Part shown: positions 8,345-16,987 of the stretch, piece after piece
Numbering within the stretch: position 1 is the stretch's first letter
How the letters are laid out: each line of letters starts with the position of its first letter
Source: Mycobacterium sp. GA-0227b
GTDB taxonomy: Bacteria > Actinomycetota > Actinomycetes > Mycobacteriales > Mycobacteriaceae
Assembly (NCBI RefSeq): GCF_001499855.1
Contig: NZ_LQIK01000033.1
Location: forward strand, 1 to 64,000
Reading direction: 5' to 3'
Length of the DNA stretch: 64,000 nucleotides
Translations under genes and position numbers: made by a program
The notes under the pieces: generated by a model
What the model saw: the letters and a program-made list of their open reading frames with translations, nothing else
Database searches by the model: none
Told to the model about the DNA's origin: nothing

Positions 8345-9501
8345 AGACCCAGCTCCCGTCCGATCAGCATCAACTGCACTTCGGTTGTGCCCTCACCGAT
8401 TTCGAGGATCTTGCTGTCACGGTAGTGCCGTGCAACGGGATATTCGTTCATGAAGCCGTAGCCCCCGAAGATCTGCGTTGCATCGCGGGCGTTGTCCATC
8501 GCGGCCTCACTGGCAACCATTTTGGCGATCGCAGCCGCCTTCTTGAACGGCTTTCCGGCCAGCATCAGTGCGGCGGCGTCGTAGTAGGCCGTGCGCGCGA
8601 TATGCGCCCGTGCCTCCATCCGCGCGATCTTGAACGCGATCGCCTGGTAGGTGCCGATCGCGGCGCCGAACGCCTCGCGTTCCTTGGCGTAGCGGACACA
8701 TTCGTCGACGCAACCCTGCGCGGATCCGACCGACAGCGCGGCGATCGCGATGCGGCCCTCATCGAGGATGCGCAGGAAGTTTGCGTAGCCCCGGCCGCGT
8801 TCGCCGAGCAGGTTCTCCTCGGGCACCCGCACGTCGTCGAAGCTCAACGGGTGGGTGTCCGACGCGTTCCAGCCGACCTTGTTGTACGCCGGTTCGGCGG
8901 TGAAGCCCGGCGTCGGAACGGGCACCAGGATCGCCGAGATCTCCTTTTTGCCACCGCTTTCGCCCGTGACGGCCGTAACCGTCACGAGCTTGGTGATGTC
9001 GGTGCCCGAGTTCGTGATGAACTGCTTGGACCCGTTGATCACCCAGTGCCCATCGTCGAGCTTGGCCGTCGTCTTGGTGGCGCCGGCGTCGCTACCGCCG
9101 CCGGCTTCGGTGAGCCCGAACGCACCGAGGGCCTTGCCGCTTGCCAGCAGCGGCAGCCACTCCTGCTTCTGCTCCTCGGTTCCGAACCGGTACACCGGCA
9201 TCGCGCCCAGTGACACACCAGCCTCGAGCGTGATCGCCACGCTTTGGTCGACCTTGCCGAGTTCCTCCAGCGCGAGGCACAACGCGAAGTAGTCGCCGCC
9301 CATGCCGCCGTACTCTTCGGGGAATGGCAGGCCGAACAGGCCCATGTCGGCCATCCCCGCGACCACCTCGTACGGGAACGAGTGTTCCTCGTCGTGTTTG
9401 GCCGCGACCGGCGCCACCACGCTCTGAGCGAAGTCGCGGACCGTCTTGGCCAGCTGTTCGTAGTGGTCCGGCAGCATGCCGGTCGCCAGAAATTCAGTCA
9501 T
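8341..9501 (-). CDS. fadE19: Acyl-CoA dehydrogenase, branched-chain operon
   Basis: A 386-residue flavin-dependent acyl-CoA dehydrogenase that makes the alpha-beta double bond. Flavin/substrate region around FGLTEAGGGSDAGATKT; C-terminal signature QIFGGYGFMNEYPVARHYRD and IGEGTTEVQ. The Glu in IGEGT is where short-chain enzymes carry their base; isovaleryl-CoA dehydrogenases usually have Ala there, so the exact branched substrate (isovaleryl versus 2-methyl acyl) is open. The start ATG overlaps the accA1 stop by four bases (ATGA). Located as Rv2500c in M. tuberculosis. Confidence 0.9.
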   Translation of the reverse strand: MTEFLATGMLPDHYEQLAKTVRDFAQSVVAPVAAKHDEEHSFPYEVVAGMADMGLFGLPFPEEYGGMGGDYFALCLALEELGKVDQSVAITLEAGVSLGAMPVYRFGTEEQKQEWLPLLASGKALGAFGLTEAGGGSDAGATKTTAKLDDGHWVINGSKQFITNSGTDITKLVTVTAVTGESGGKKEISAILVPVPTPGFTAEPAYNKVGWNASDTHPLSFDDVRVPEENLLGERGRGYANFLRILDEGRIAIAALSVGSAQGCVDECVRYAKEREAFGAAIGTYQAIAFKIARMEARAHIARTAYYDAAALMLAGKPFKKAAAIAKMVASEAAMDNARDATQIFGGYGFMNEYPVARHYRDSKILEIGEGTTEVQLMLIGRELGL

Positions 9502-11507
9502 AGCTCTTCCTTCTCCGCTGTGGTGGTCTCCGCGGCGACTCGTGCCAGCAGCTGGCCCACCTTCACCTGATCGCCCACGGCGACAAGGAGTTCCGCCACG
9601 CCGTCGACCGGCGCCGCCAGGGCGTGTTCCATCTTCATGGCCTCGACGGTCACCACGACTGCGCCTGCCGCGACCCGTTCTCCGTCGGTAACTCCGACGG
9701 CGACAACAGAACCCGGCATCGGGCTGGTCAGCTCGGCGTCGCCGCTATGCGCGTCGTCGGGCCGCACCGGGGCTTCGCGGACTTCCTCGACCGCGACGGT
9801 GCGACCGGGACCGGCCAGCCAGGTCCGTCCGTCCTCGGCTGCGACGACGTAGTCGGTGCGCACGTCGTCGAACGTGACCGCCAGCCGGTCACCGGCCAAC
9901 GATGCCGACAGCGAATGTGGTTGACCGTCCTCGATCACCGCGCTCGCCGCTGTCGGCGTGCCGCTCAGGTGGACGTGGTCGGTGCGCTCACCCGATCGCA
10001 ACCGGTACGTGGTCGGCGCGTGCCGGCCCATCCGCCAGCCCGACGGGACGGCCCACAGGTCACCGACGGGTTGCGGCCACGCCCGCAGCCACCTGTAAGC
10101 CGCGGCCGCGGCCAGGTCGGCATCCTCCGCGGTCGCCGACCGGAAGTCCGGGCTCCGACGGTCGAGCAGACCGGTGTCGAGCCGGCCGGCCACGACGTCG
10201 GGGTCGGCGAGCAGGAATCGCAGGAACTCGATATTCGTGGTGACACCGAGGACCGCGGTCTGCGCGAGCGCCCGGTCCAACGCCCGTAGGGCACCGGCCC
10301 GGTCGTCGGCGTGGGCGACGATCTTCGACAGCATCGGGTCATAGTCACTGCCGATCACCGAACCCCGGGTCAGGCCGGAGTCCACCCGGATGCCGGGCCC
10401 CTGCGGTTCGGCTAGGTCGAGCACCCGGCCACCGGTCGGCAGGAAGCCGCGCCCAGGATCCTCGGCGTAGACACGGGCCTCGATCGCGTGCCCGGACATG
10501 GTGATGTCGGCTTGCGCGATGGACAGCTTCTCCCCCGCCGCGATGCGCACCTGCTGCTCGACGAGGTCGACGCCGGTGACCATTTCGGTGACCGGGTGCT
10601 CGACCTGCAGGCGGGTGTTCATCTCCATGAAGAAGAACTCGTCGGGCCGATCGGCGGACACGATGAACTCGACGGTGCCCGCACCGGTGTAGTCGACACT
10701 GCGGGCGGTGTCGCACGCGGCCGCGCCGATCCGCGCCCGCGTTGCCTCGTCCAGCAGCGGGGACGGCGCCTCCTCGACGACCTTCTGGTGGCGGCGCTGC
10801 AGGCTGCACTCGCGCTCGCCGAGATGCACCACGGCGCCGTAACCATCGGCGAGCACCTGCACCTCGATATGGCGCGGGTTCAACACGAACCGTTCGAGAA
10901 ACAGCGTGTCGTCGCCGAATGCGGCGGCGGCCTCGCGACGCGCCGAGACGAGGGCGGCCGGCAACTCCGTGGGCTCATGCACGACGCGCATACCCTTGCC
11001 GCCGCCGCCCGCCGACGGCTTGACGAGGACGGGGAAGCCGACCTCTTCGGCACCCGCGACGAGATCGTCGTCGGTCAGGCCCGGGCGGGACACGCCGGGC
11101 ACCACAGGCACCCCGAACGCGGACACCGCGGCCTTCGCCGCGATCTTGTCCCCCATGGTCTGGATCGCACCGACCGGTGGACCGATGAACACGATCCCCG
11201 CGGACTGCAGCGCAGCGGCGAATTGCGCGTTCTCCGAGAGGAATCCGTAGCCGGGGTGGACGGCCTGCGCGCCGGTCCGTCGGGCCGCCGTGATCACCGC
11301 GTCGATGTCGAGGTAGCTCTCCCGCGCGGCCGCCGGACCGATGCGGACCGCGACGTCGGCCTCGGCGACATGGCGAGCACCGGCATCGGCATCGCTGAAC
11401 ACCGCGACCGAACGGATACCCATCGCCCGCAGCGTGCGGATGACCCGCACGGCGATCTCGCCGCGGTTGGCCACCAGAACGGTGTCGAAGTTCATGTCTT
11501 CACTCAC
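9498..11507 (-). CDS. accA1: Acyl-CoA carboxylase alpha subunit (biotin carboxylase plus BCCP)
   Basis: A 669-residue alpha subunit, probably of methylcrotonoyl-CoA carboxylase together with AccD1. N-terminal biotin carboxylase with VLVANRGEIAVRV, ATP-grasp loop KPSAGGGGKGM and FFMEMNTRLQVEHPVTE; a linker/BT region; then a C-terminal biotin carrier domain with the biotinylated Lys in VEAMKMEHA about 40 residues from the end. The GTG at 11507 overlaps the accD1 stop by four bases, like other junctions in this operon, and adds four residues before the ATG at 11495. Biotin is charged here and CO2 passed to AccD1. Position of Rv2501c. Confidence 0.93.
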   Translation of the reverse strand: MSEDMNFDTVLVANRGEIAVRVIRTLRAMGIRSVAVFSDADAGARHVAEADVAVRIGPAAARESYLDIDAVITAARRTGAQAVHPGYGFLSENAQFAAALQSAGIVFIGPPVGAIQTMGDKIAAKAAVSAFGVPVVPGVSRPGLTDDDLVAGAEEVGFPVLVKPSAGGGGKGMRVVHEPTELPAALVSARREAAAAFGDDTLFLERFVLNPRHIEVQVLADGYGAVVHLGERECSLQRRHQKVVEEAPSPLLDEATRARIGAAACDTARSVDYTGAGTVEFIVSADRPDEFFFMEMNTRLQVEHPVTEMVTGVDLVEQQVRIAAGEKLSIAQADITMSGHAIEARVYAEDPGRGFLPTGGRVLDLAEPQGPGIRVDSGLTRGSVIGSDYDPMLSKIVAHADDRAGALRALDRALAQTAVLGVTTNIEFLRFLLADPDVVAGRLDTGLLDRRSPDFRSATAEDADLAAAAAYRWLRAWPQPVGDLWAVPSGWRMGRHAPTTYRLRSGERTDHVHLSGTPTAASAVIEDGQPHSLSASLAGDRLAVTFDDVRTDYVVAAEDGRTWLAGPGRTVAVEEVREAPVRPDDAHSGDAELTSPMPGSVVAVGVTDGERVAAGAVVVTVEAMKMEHALAAPVDGVAELLVAVGDQVKVGQLLARVAAETTTAEKEEL

Positions 11508-13054
11508 ATCCGGAACACGCCGTAGGAAACCGATTCGAGCGGCGCCTGACCGACCACCGAGAGCGCCAGCCCCAGAACGGTTCTGGTGTCGGCGGGATCG
11601 ATAACCCCGTCGTCCCACAACCGTGCGGTCGAGTAGTAGGGGTTGCCCTGGTGTTCGTACTGCGCGCGGATGGGCGCCTTGAAGGTCTCCTCCTCCTCGG
11701 CCGTCATCTCGCCGCGCACGGTCGCCAGCACCGCGGCAGCTTGCTCACCGCCCATCACGGAGATCCGTGCGTTGGGCCACATCCACAGGAAGCGCGGGGA
11801 ATACGCGCGCCCGCACATCGAATAGTTGCCCGCTCCGTAGGAGCCGCCGATGACGACGGTCAGCTTCGGCACCCGCGCGCACGCCACCGCGGTGACCATT
11901 TTCGCGCCATGCTTGGCGATACCGCCCGCCTCGTAGTCACGGCCGACCATGAAGCCGGAGATGTTCTGCAGGAAGAGCAGCGGTGTGTTCCGCTTGTCGC
12001 ACAGCTCGATGAAATGCGCTCCCTTGAGCGCTGATTCGCTGAACAGCACGCCGTTGTTGGCGATGATGCCGACCGGATGGCCGTGGATGCGGGCGAAGCC
12101 GGTGACCAGTGTGCTGCCGTACTCGGCCTTGAACTCGGCGAACTCGCCACCGTCGACGATGCGGGTGATTACCTCGTGTACGTCGTAGGGAACCCGCGAG
12201 TCGACCGGCACCACATCGTAGAGCTCCGTCTGGTCGGCCACCGGTTCCTCGACCGGCCGGACGTCCCACGGCAGCGGCTCGCGGGGACCGAGCGTGGCGA
12301 CGATGCGCCGCACGATATGCAGTGCATCGCGATCGTCATGGGCCAAATGGTCTGTCACACCGGAGGTTTTGGAATGCAGATCGCCGCCGCCGAGTTCCTC
12401 GGCCGTGACCACCTCACCCGTCGCCGCCTTCACCAGGGGTGGTCCGCCCAGGAAGATGGTGCCCTGATTGCGCACGATCACGGCCTCGTCGCTCATCGCG
12501 GGCACGTACGCGCCGCCCGCGGTGCACGACCCCAGCACAGCCGCGATCTGCGGGATGCCCTCGGCCGACAGATTGGCCTGGTTGTAGAAGATTCGACCGA
12601 AATGGTCCCGGTCCGGGAACACCTCGTCCTGCCGCGGCAGGAAGGCGCCGCCCGAGTCGACGAGGTAGATGCACGGCAGCCGGTTCTGTCCGGCGACCTC
12701 CTGGGCGCGCAGATGTTTCTTGACCGTGATCGGGTAGTACGTGCCGCCCTTGACCGTCGCGTCGTTGGCGACGATCACGCACTCCCGGCCCGAGACCCGG
12801 CCGATACCGGTGATGATGCCCGCGCCCGGACACTCGTCGTCGTACATCCCATCGGCGGCGAGCGGGGTGAGTTCGAGGAACGGGCTGCCGGGATCGAGCA
12901 GGCCGTCCACCCGGTCGCGGGGCAGCAGCTTGCCGCGGCTGACGTGGCGCTCGCGGGCGCGCTCGGAGCCGCCGAGCGCCGCAGCGGCGAGCTTCGAACG
13001 CAGTTCGTCGACCAACGCGAGGTGTTCCTCGCGGTGTGAAGACCGCGGTGTCAT
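11504..13054 (-). CDS. accD1: Acyl-CoA carboxylase beta subunit (carboxyltransferase)
   Basis: A 516-residue carboxyltransferase with the two crotonase-like halves seen in methylcrotonoyl-CoA carboxylase beta. First half: LPCIYLVDSGGAFLPRQDEVF and VLGSCTAGGAYVPAMSDE; second half: HPVGIIANNGVLFSESALKG, FLQNISGFMVGRDYE and IGGSYGAGNYSMCGRAYSP. It is the first gene of the leftward operon and should be under the double TetR operator at 13074-13118. Works with AccA1 in leucine breakdown (from established work on the M. tuberculosis and M. smegmatis orthologues). Position of Rv2502c; the scoA/scoB/fadD35 genes that follow in M. tuberculosis are missing here. Confidence 0.93.
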   Translation of the reverse strand: MTPRSSHREEHLALVDELRSKLAAAALGGSERARERHVSRGKLLPRDRVDGLLDPGSPFLELTPLAADGMYDDECPGAGIITGIGRVSGRECVIVANDATVKGGTYYPITVKKHLRAQEVAGQNRLPCIYLVDSGGAFLPRQDEVFPDRDHFGRIFYNQANLSAEGIPQIAAVLGSCTAGGAYVPAMSDEAVIVRNQGTIFLGGPPLVKAATGEVVTAEELGGGDLHSKTSGVTDHLAHDDRDALHIVRRIVATLGPREPLPWDVRPVEEPVADQTELYDVVPVDSRVPYDVHEVITRIVDGGEFAEFKAEYGSTLVTGFARIHGHPVGIIANNGVLFSESALKGAHFIELCDKRNTPLLFLQNISGFMVGRDYEAGGIAKHGAKMVTAVACARVPKLTVVIGGSYGAGNYSMCGRAYSPRFLWMWPNARISVMGGEQAAAVLATVRGEMTAEEEETFKAPIRAQYEHQGNPYYSTARLWDDGVIDPADTRTVLGLALSVVGQAPLESVSYGVFRM

Positions 13055-13073
13055 CGATGAACCCGTTCCGGTT

Positions 13074-13118
13074 GAGTTAATAACGATTAACTCGTGGTAT
13101 GTTAGTCACGATTAACCC
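13074..13118. promoter_or_regulatory. Double palindromic operator between accD1 and the TetR gene
   Basis: GAGTTAATAACGATTAACTC at 13074-13093 is a perfect palindrome with 8 bp arms. A second, imperfect copy (GTTA-N8-TAAC core, sharing TCACGATTAACC) lies 25 bp on at 13099-13118. Both lie between divergent accD1 and the TetR gene. In M. tuberculosis the equivalent regulator is BkaR, which represses the branched-chain operon; I infer that this is its operator. Confidence 0.75.
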
Positions 13119-13146
13119 AAATGTCTACCAGCAGGCGGGAGGCGCG

Positions 13147-13776
13147 TTGTCCCCTACTCCGGCCCCTCAGCTGCCCACCACCAACCGCAGCAAGGCGAAA
13201 TCGGACCGCCGGTCGCAGTTGATCGCCGCGGCCGAACGACTGGTGGCCGAACGGGGATATCTGGCGGTGCGGCTGGAGGACATCGGCGCCGCGGCAGGCG
13301 TCAGTGGACCGGCGATCTACCGGCACTTCCCCAACAAGGAGGCGTTGCTGGTCGAGCTGCTCGTCGGGATCAGCACCCGGCTGCTGGCCGGCGCGAGGGA
13401 GGTCGTCGCGGCCGCCGAGGATCCGGCCTCAGCATTGGACGGCCTGATCGACTTCCATCTGGAGTTCACGCTCGGCGAGCCCGACCTCATCCGAATCCAG
13501 GACCGCGACCTCGGCAACCTGCCCGCCTCCGCCAAGCGCCAGGTGCGCAAGGCGCAGCGGCAGTACGTCGAGATCTGGGTGGATGTGCTCAGGCAGGCGA
13601 ACGACTCACTGGCCGAGGCCGACGCCCGATTGATGGCGCACGCGACGTTCGGCCTGTTGAACTCCACACCGCATGTCCTCAAGCCCGGAGCGACCAAAAC
13701 GGCCGAGGCCAACCCACGAGCCGTCTTGAAGGCGATGACGGTCGCAGCGCTGACCTCGGCCGGTCGGAACGGCTAG
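13147..13776 (+). CDS. bkaR: TetR-family repressor of the branched-chain catabolic operon
   Basis: About 209 residues from a TTG at 13147. HTH near residues 15-60 (SQLIAAAERLVAERGYLAV...AGVSGPAIYRHFPNKEALL); the C-terminal ligand domain is all-alpha and typical in length. An in-frame ATG at 13099 would add 16 residues but falls inside the second operator copy and overlaps a TATGTT hexamer (13098-13103), so it is probably upstream of the transcript start; GGGAGG at 13138-13143 precedes the TTG. Divergent from accD1 and positioned as Rv2506 (BkaR). Likely released by a branched-chain acyl-CoA or related metabolite and autoregulated. The start is the uncertain part. Confidence 0.8.
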   Translation: MSPTPAPQLPTTNRSKAKSDRRSQLIAAAERLVAERGYLAVRLEDIGAAAGVSGPAIYRHFPNKEALLVELLVGISTRLLAGAREVVAAAEDPASALDGLIDFHLEFTLGEPDLIRIQDRDLGNLPASAKRQVRKAQRQYVEIWVDVLRQANDSLAEADARLMAHATFGLLNSTPHVLKPGATKTAEANPRAVLKAMTVAALTSAGRNG

Positions 13777-13779
13777 GCG

Positions 13780-13935
13780 CTAGTACCAGACTTTTCGCCC
13801 ACCGACCGGACGTCCGACGGACCCGAGGATCCAGAAGACGGCACCGATGACGAGCAGCACCACACCGATATAGGTCAGGATCGAGATCCCGAACACCAGA
13901 CCGAGGATGAGCAGAATTGCTCCGAGAACAATCAT
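13780..13935 (-). CDS. 51-residue membrane protein (DUF6131-like)
   Basis: A short gene with ATG at 13935 and GGAG five bases before it. The product begins MIVLGAILLILGLVFGIS, then has a second hydrophobic stretch (IGVVLLVIGAVFWILG) and ends GRPVGGRKVWY. Two short transmembrane helices with a basic aromatic tail match the small DUF6131-type proteins common in mycobacteria. Function is unknown. It ends 4 bp after the TetR stop. Confidence 0.75.
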   Translation of the reverse strand: MIVLGAILLILGLVFGISILTYIGVVLLVIGAVFWILGSVGRPVGGRKVWY

Positions 13936-13974
13936 CGTGACTCCATTCCTTTTGAGTTGTTCAGTGCCAGTTGG

Positions 13975-14184
13975 TCACTGGCTTGGTTCAGGCAGGTTGC
14001 AGTTCGTGACCTTCGGGTTGACGCCCGCGTAGTTCAACGGCCCGACGACCACGGTGAGGGCGATGCTGCCCGCTGTCGCACAATTGGTTTCGCTATTGCT
14101 GAAGTAATCCCGCTGATACGCGGCAACCACACCGATCAGCAACCAGATGAGAACTACAACGCCGAGAATTCCGCCACCTCGCAT
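13975..14184 (-). CDS. Small single-pass membrane or secreted protein
   Basis: 69 residues. ATG at 14184 with AAGGAGG about 6 nt upstream, a strong site. N-terminus MRGGGILGVVVLIWLLIGVVAAYQR is one hydrophobic helix with a short basic start; the outer part holds two cysteines (NCATAG, TNCNLP) that could form a disulphide. Same strand as the 51-residue protein, 39 bp upstream of it, so the two are probably one transcript. No function assigned. Confidence 0.7.
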   Translation of the reverse strand: MRGGGILGVVVLIWLLIGVVAAYQRDYFSNSETNCATAGSIALTVVVGPLNYAGVNPKVTNCNLPEPSQ

Positions 14185-14276
14185 GCTGCGCCTCCTTCAA
14201 CAGCGCCGGTCGGCGCGTGCGCAGCGTGTTTACCCCGCAGATAATTTCGGTAAACCTGGCTACGGCCACAATCGCG

Positions 14277-16151
14277 TTACAAGCTGCGGTGAGCGCCGAA
14301 CGACGCAATCAGCCACTCGCGCATGGCTTTGACCAGCACCGCGCGGTTCTCGCGTTTGTCGATCTCGTGGCCGTCGTCGTCGAACATCAGCAGTTCGACC
14401 CTTCGGTTAAGCGCTTGCAGCGCTTCGAACATTTGCTGGGATTCGGTGGGCGGAACGTTCGTGTCATTGGCGCCGTGCACCAGCAGCAACGGCGCCGTCA
14501 TTGCCTCGACGCGCTGCAGTGGGGACAGCTGCTCGAGCAGCTCGCGGTCACTGATCGGGTGGCCGTACTTCGGGTATGCGGCGGCCGCGATCCACGGCTC
14601 GGTGGTGCGGTACCAGGTGTTCAGATCGCTCATGCCGCAGATGCTGATTCCGGCGGCGAACCGGTCCGGGTGGAAGGTGAGCGCCGCCTGGGTCAGGTAG
14701 CCGCCGTAGGACCATCCGCAACACGCGATGCGTTCAGCGGGCGCGACGTCGTGCTCGACGAGGTACGCCACCGCATCGGCGACGTCGTCGATCGCGGCGA
14801 ACCGTCGCTCCCGGTCATCGGCGTGCATGAACGACCGGCCGAATCCGCCCGAGCCTCGCACGTTCGGCAGGAACACACTGATGCCCTCCTCGAGCAGCGC
14901 CGGGAAGAACTCGTTGTACCCGGGTCTGCCCTGCCCCTCGGGTCCGCCGTGCAGGAACAGCATCGCGCCGATCGTCGGAATGCTCTCGGGCGGGCGGAAC
15001 AGCCAGCCGGTGAATTGCAGGCCGTCCCGCGCCGTCACGGTCTCCAGGGTCGGATCGGCGCTGAGCGGTCCGGAGCTGGGTTCGCGGTCGACGATCTCCC
15101 ACACCCCGGTGCGGGGGTCGACCAGTTCGACGGTCGGCGGGGTCGAGGGGCCCTCGACCGTCACCGCCAGCATCGACCCGCCCGCGCTGATGCTCAACTG
15201 GGTGGCCACCATGCCGGGCAGCGGGATCGGCTCGTGCAGGGTGTTGTCGCCGAGCTCGAGGATCTGTAACTCGCTGGCCCCGTGGATGTTCCACAACATC
15301 GCCACGGTGGACAGGTCATCGCTGACGGTGAACTCGTCGAGCTCGTGGTCCGGACGCTCGGCGAGGACCTGGTAGGCCACACCGTCGGCCGTGGTGGTGA
15401 CCTCCAGTAGACGCGCGTACTCCGCGCCGTTCTCGCTGCGGATCAGTGCCCGCACAAAGCCTTCGGTGCTGTTGTCGTAGGCCTTCGCCGGGTAGTAGAG
15501 CTTGGTGGTCTCGCCTTCCAGTCCGGCGCGTAGCCGGCGGGGGTGATGGTCGTCAAGGATGATGCCGGTATCGGAGGTGGAGCCCGGATCGTATGGCAGC
15601 AGCGCGGTTTCGGTTCGTCCGCGCAGCATGATCAGGTCTCGGTAGCCGCGCGGCCCGACCCGCACCAGCGCGGCGCCGGCCCACGAATCGACCAGTCGAC
15701 CGCTCGTGCGGCGGTCCAGCACGACGGTGTCACCGGTCGCGGGATCGATCAGACAGGAACTGCCGACACCGTCCTCGCCGGTCAGGATCGCGGCGACTTG
15801 CGTACCGTCCCAGCTGATCAGCTCGGCGGCCCCTTCCAGCATCTCCGATGGCCAGGTGTCGATACGACGCGCGTCGCGGTCATCCGGATCCGTTGTGACA
15901 ACCCAAATCTGCGTGCGGGTACCACCGTCGGGCGCAACCTCGCAGGCGAGCCAGTGGCCGTCTGCGGAGTGCAGCACCCGGGTGACGGCACCCTCGATGG
16001 GCAGCTCGACGTCGCGTGACGAACTCGCGCGCCAGCCGCGCAGGAACCGCTGCACCGCGCGGGGGAAGCCGCCGTCGTCGACCAGGTGTGCGAACGCGGT
16101 CGCGTCGGGCGACATCGACGCGCCGTAGACCCGGCGAACCTGTTCTCCCAC
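14277..16151 (-). CDS. S9-family prolyl oligopeptidase-like serine peptidase
   Basis: About 624 residues. An N-terminal beta-propeller (residues about 1-370, starting RVYGASMSPDATAFAHLVDDGG and including SADGHWLACEVAPDGG) precedes an alpha/beta hydrolase domain. The catalytic serine is in CGWSYGGYL, with the acid probably in HGANDTNVP and the histidine in DDGHEID near the C-terminus. LFLHGGPEGQ is the usual oxyanion strand. The start is placed at GTG 16151 because the propeller begins directly after it and the upstream frame overlaps the neighbouring promoter. Cytosolic peptidase or acyl-aminoacyl peptidase; substrate unknown. I recall no equivalent at this place in M. tuberculosis. Confidence 0.85.
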   Translation of the reverse strand: MGEQVRRVYGASMSPDATAFAHLVDDGGFPRAVQRFLRGWRASSSRDVELPIEGAVTRVLHSADGHWLACEVAPDGGTRTQIWVVTTDPDDRDARRIDTWPSEMLEGAAELISWDGTQVAAILTGEDGVGSSCLIDPATGDTVVLDRRTSGRLVDSWAGAALVRVGPRGYRDLIMLRGRTETALLPYDPGSTSDTGIILDDHHPRRLRAGLEGETTKLYYPAKAYDNSTEGFVRALIRSENGAEYARLLEVTTTADGVAYQVLAERPDHELDEFTVSDDLSTVAMLWNIHGASELQILELGDNTLHEPIPLPGMVATQLSISAGGSMLAVTVEGPSTPPTVELVDPRTGVWEIVDREPSSGPLSADPTLETVTARDGLQFTGWLFRPPESIPTIGAMLFLHGGPEGQGRPGYNEFFPALLEEGISVFLPNVRGSGGFGRSFMHADDRERRFAAIDDVADAVAYLVEHDVAPAERIACCGWSYGGYLTQAALTFHPDRFAAGISICGMSDLNTWYRTTEPWIAAAAYPKYGHPISDRELLEQLSPLQRVEAMTAPLLLVHGANDTNVPPTESQQMFEALQALNRRVELLMFDDDGHEIDKRENRAVLVKAMREWLIASFGAHRSL

Positions 16152-16216
16152 CGGACCAATTCTGCATACCTGGCGAGCCGGGCGCCGAGGGGCGGTCAGT
16201 TGAGCGGTCGCACAGG

Positions 16217-16244
16217 TACCCTCGCACCCATGAGGTGGGTATGA
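16217..16244 (+). promoter_or_regulatory. Leaderless promoter with four-codon mini-ORF coupled to the next gene
   Basis: TACCCT at 16217-16222 is followed after 7 nt by ATG AGG TGG GTA TGA (16230-16244), encoding MRWV. Its stop overlaps the ATG of the next gene (ATGA at 16241). The mini-ORF also contains AGGTGG, which can serve as the ribosome site for 16241. Confidence 0.5.
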
Positions 16245-16987
16245 CCGACACACCACGGCCCGGCCGCGATGAGCAACCGCAGGGCTACCCGTACCTGGAA
16301 TACAACGATCCGGCATACGCCAGCCAGGCCTACGGCCCCACCTATCAGGCACCTCCCGGACCTGCACCGACGGAGCAGCTGCCGTCGTCCGCGTATGGGT
16401 ACGACCCCTACGGAACCGGCCAGTACGGCGCGCCGTACCCGCCCGGCGACCCGTCCCAGCCACCGCCGGAGGGACCGAAGTCGCCACGCTGGCTGTGGCT
16501 GCTGGCGGGCATCGCGGTGCTGACCGTGATCGGCCTGGTGATCGCGCTGGTGATCGTGAACTCTTCGCAGCAGCAGACGGTCGTCGCGCCGCCCCCTATG
16601 CAAGAGCCCAACTACACCACGCCGACCCCGACGACAACGCCGCGCACGCCCACCAACCCGGGCCTGCCGCTGCCGACTGTGCCCACCGTGCCGTCCTCGC
16701 CCGGCCGGACCACCCCCGGTGCGACGCAGACCGTCGTCTACGTCGTCAGCGGCACCGGACGTGCGATCAACATCACCTACGTCGACAGCGGCGGCCTGCT
16801 GCAGACCGAGTTCAACGTGATGCTGCCCTGGAGCAAGGAAGTGGAGTTGTCCGAATCGGCCGCCGCGTCGGCGAGCGTCAGCATCATCAACGTCGGCCGC
16901 GAGGTGAACTGTTCGATCACCATCGACGGCGCCGTGGTGCAGCAGCGCTCCGGCGCGGGCCTGACCATCTGCACCGCCAGCGGTTAG
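16241..16987 (+). CDS. Proline-rich membrane protein with MmpS-like outer domain
   Basis: 248 residues. Residues 1-80 are a cytosolic Pro/Tyr/Gly-rich region; 84-106 a single transmembrane helix (WLWLLAGIAVLTVIGLVIAL); 110-160 a Pro/Thr linker; and about 165-245 a beta domain with YVVSGTGRAINITYVDSGG and LPWSKEV, similar to MmpS-type periplasmic domains. It corresponds in place and type to Rv2507. No MmpL partner is adjacent. The stop codon overlaps that of the convergent MFS gene. Role in envelope transport or assembly is plausible but not shown. Confidence 0.8.
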   Translation: MTDTPRPGRDEQPQGYPYLEYNDPAYASQAYGPTYQAPPGPAPTEQLPSSAYGYDPYGTGQYGAPYPPGDPSQPPPEGPKSPRWLWLLAGIAVLTVIGLVIALVIVNSSQQQTVVAPPPMQEPNYTTPTPTTTPRTPTNPGLPLPTVPTVPSSPGRTTPGATQTVVYVVSGTGRAINITYVDSGGLLQTEFNVMLPWSKEVELSESAAASASVSIINVGREVNCSITIDGAVVQQRSGAGLTICTASG

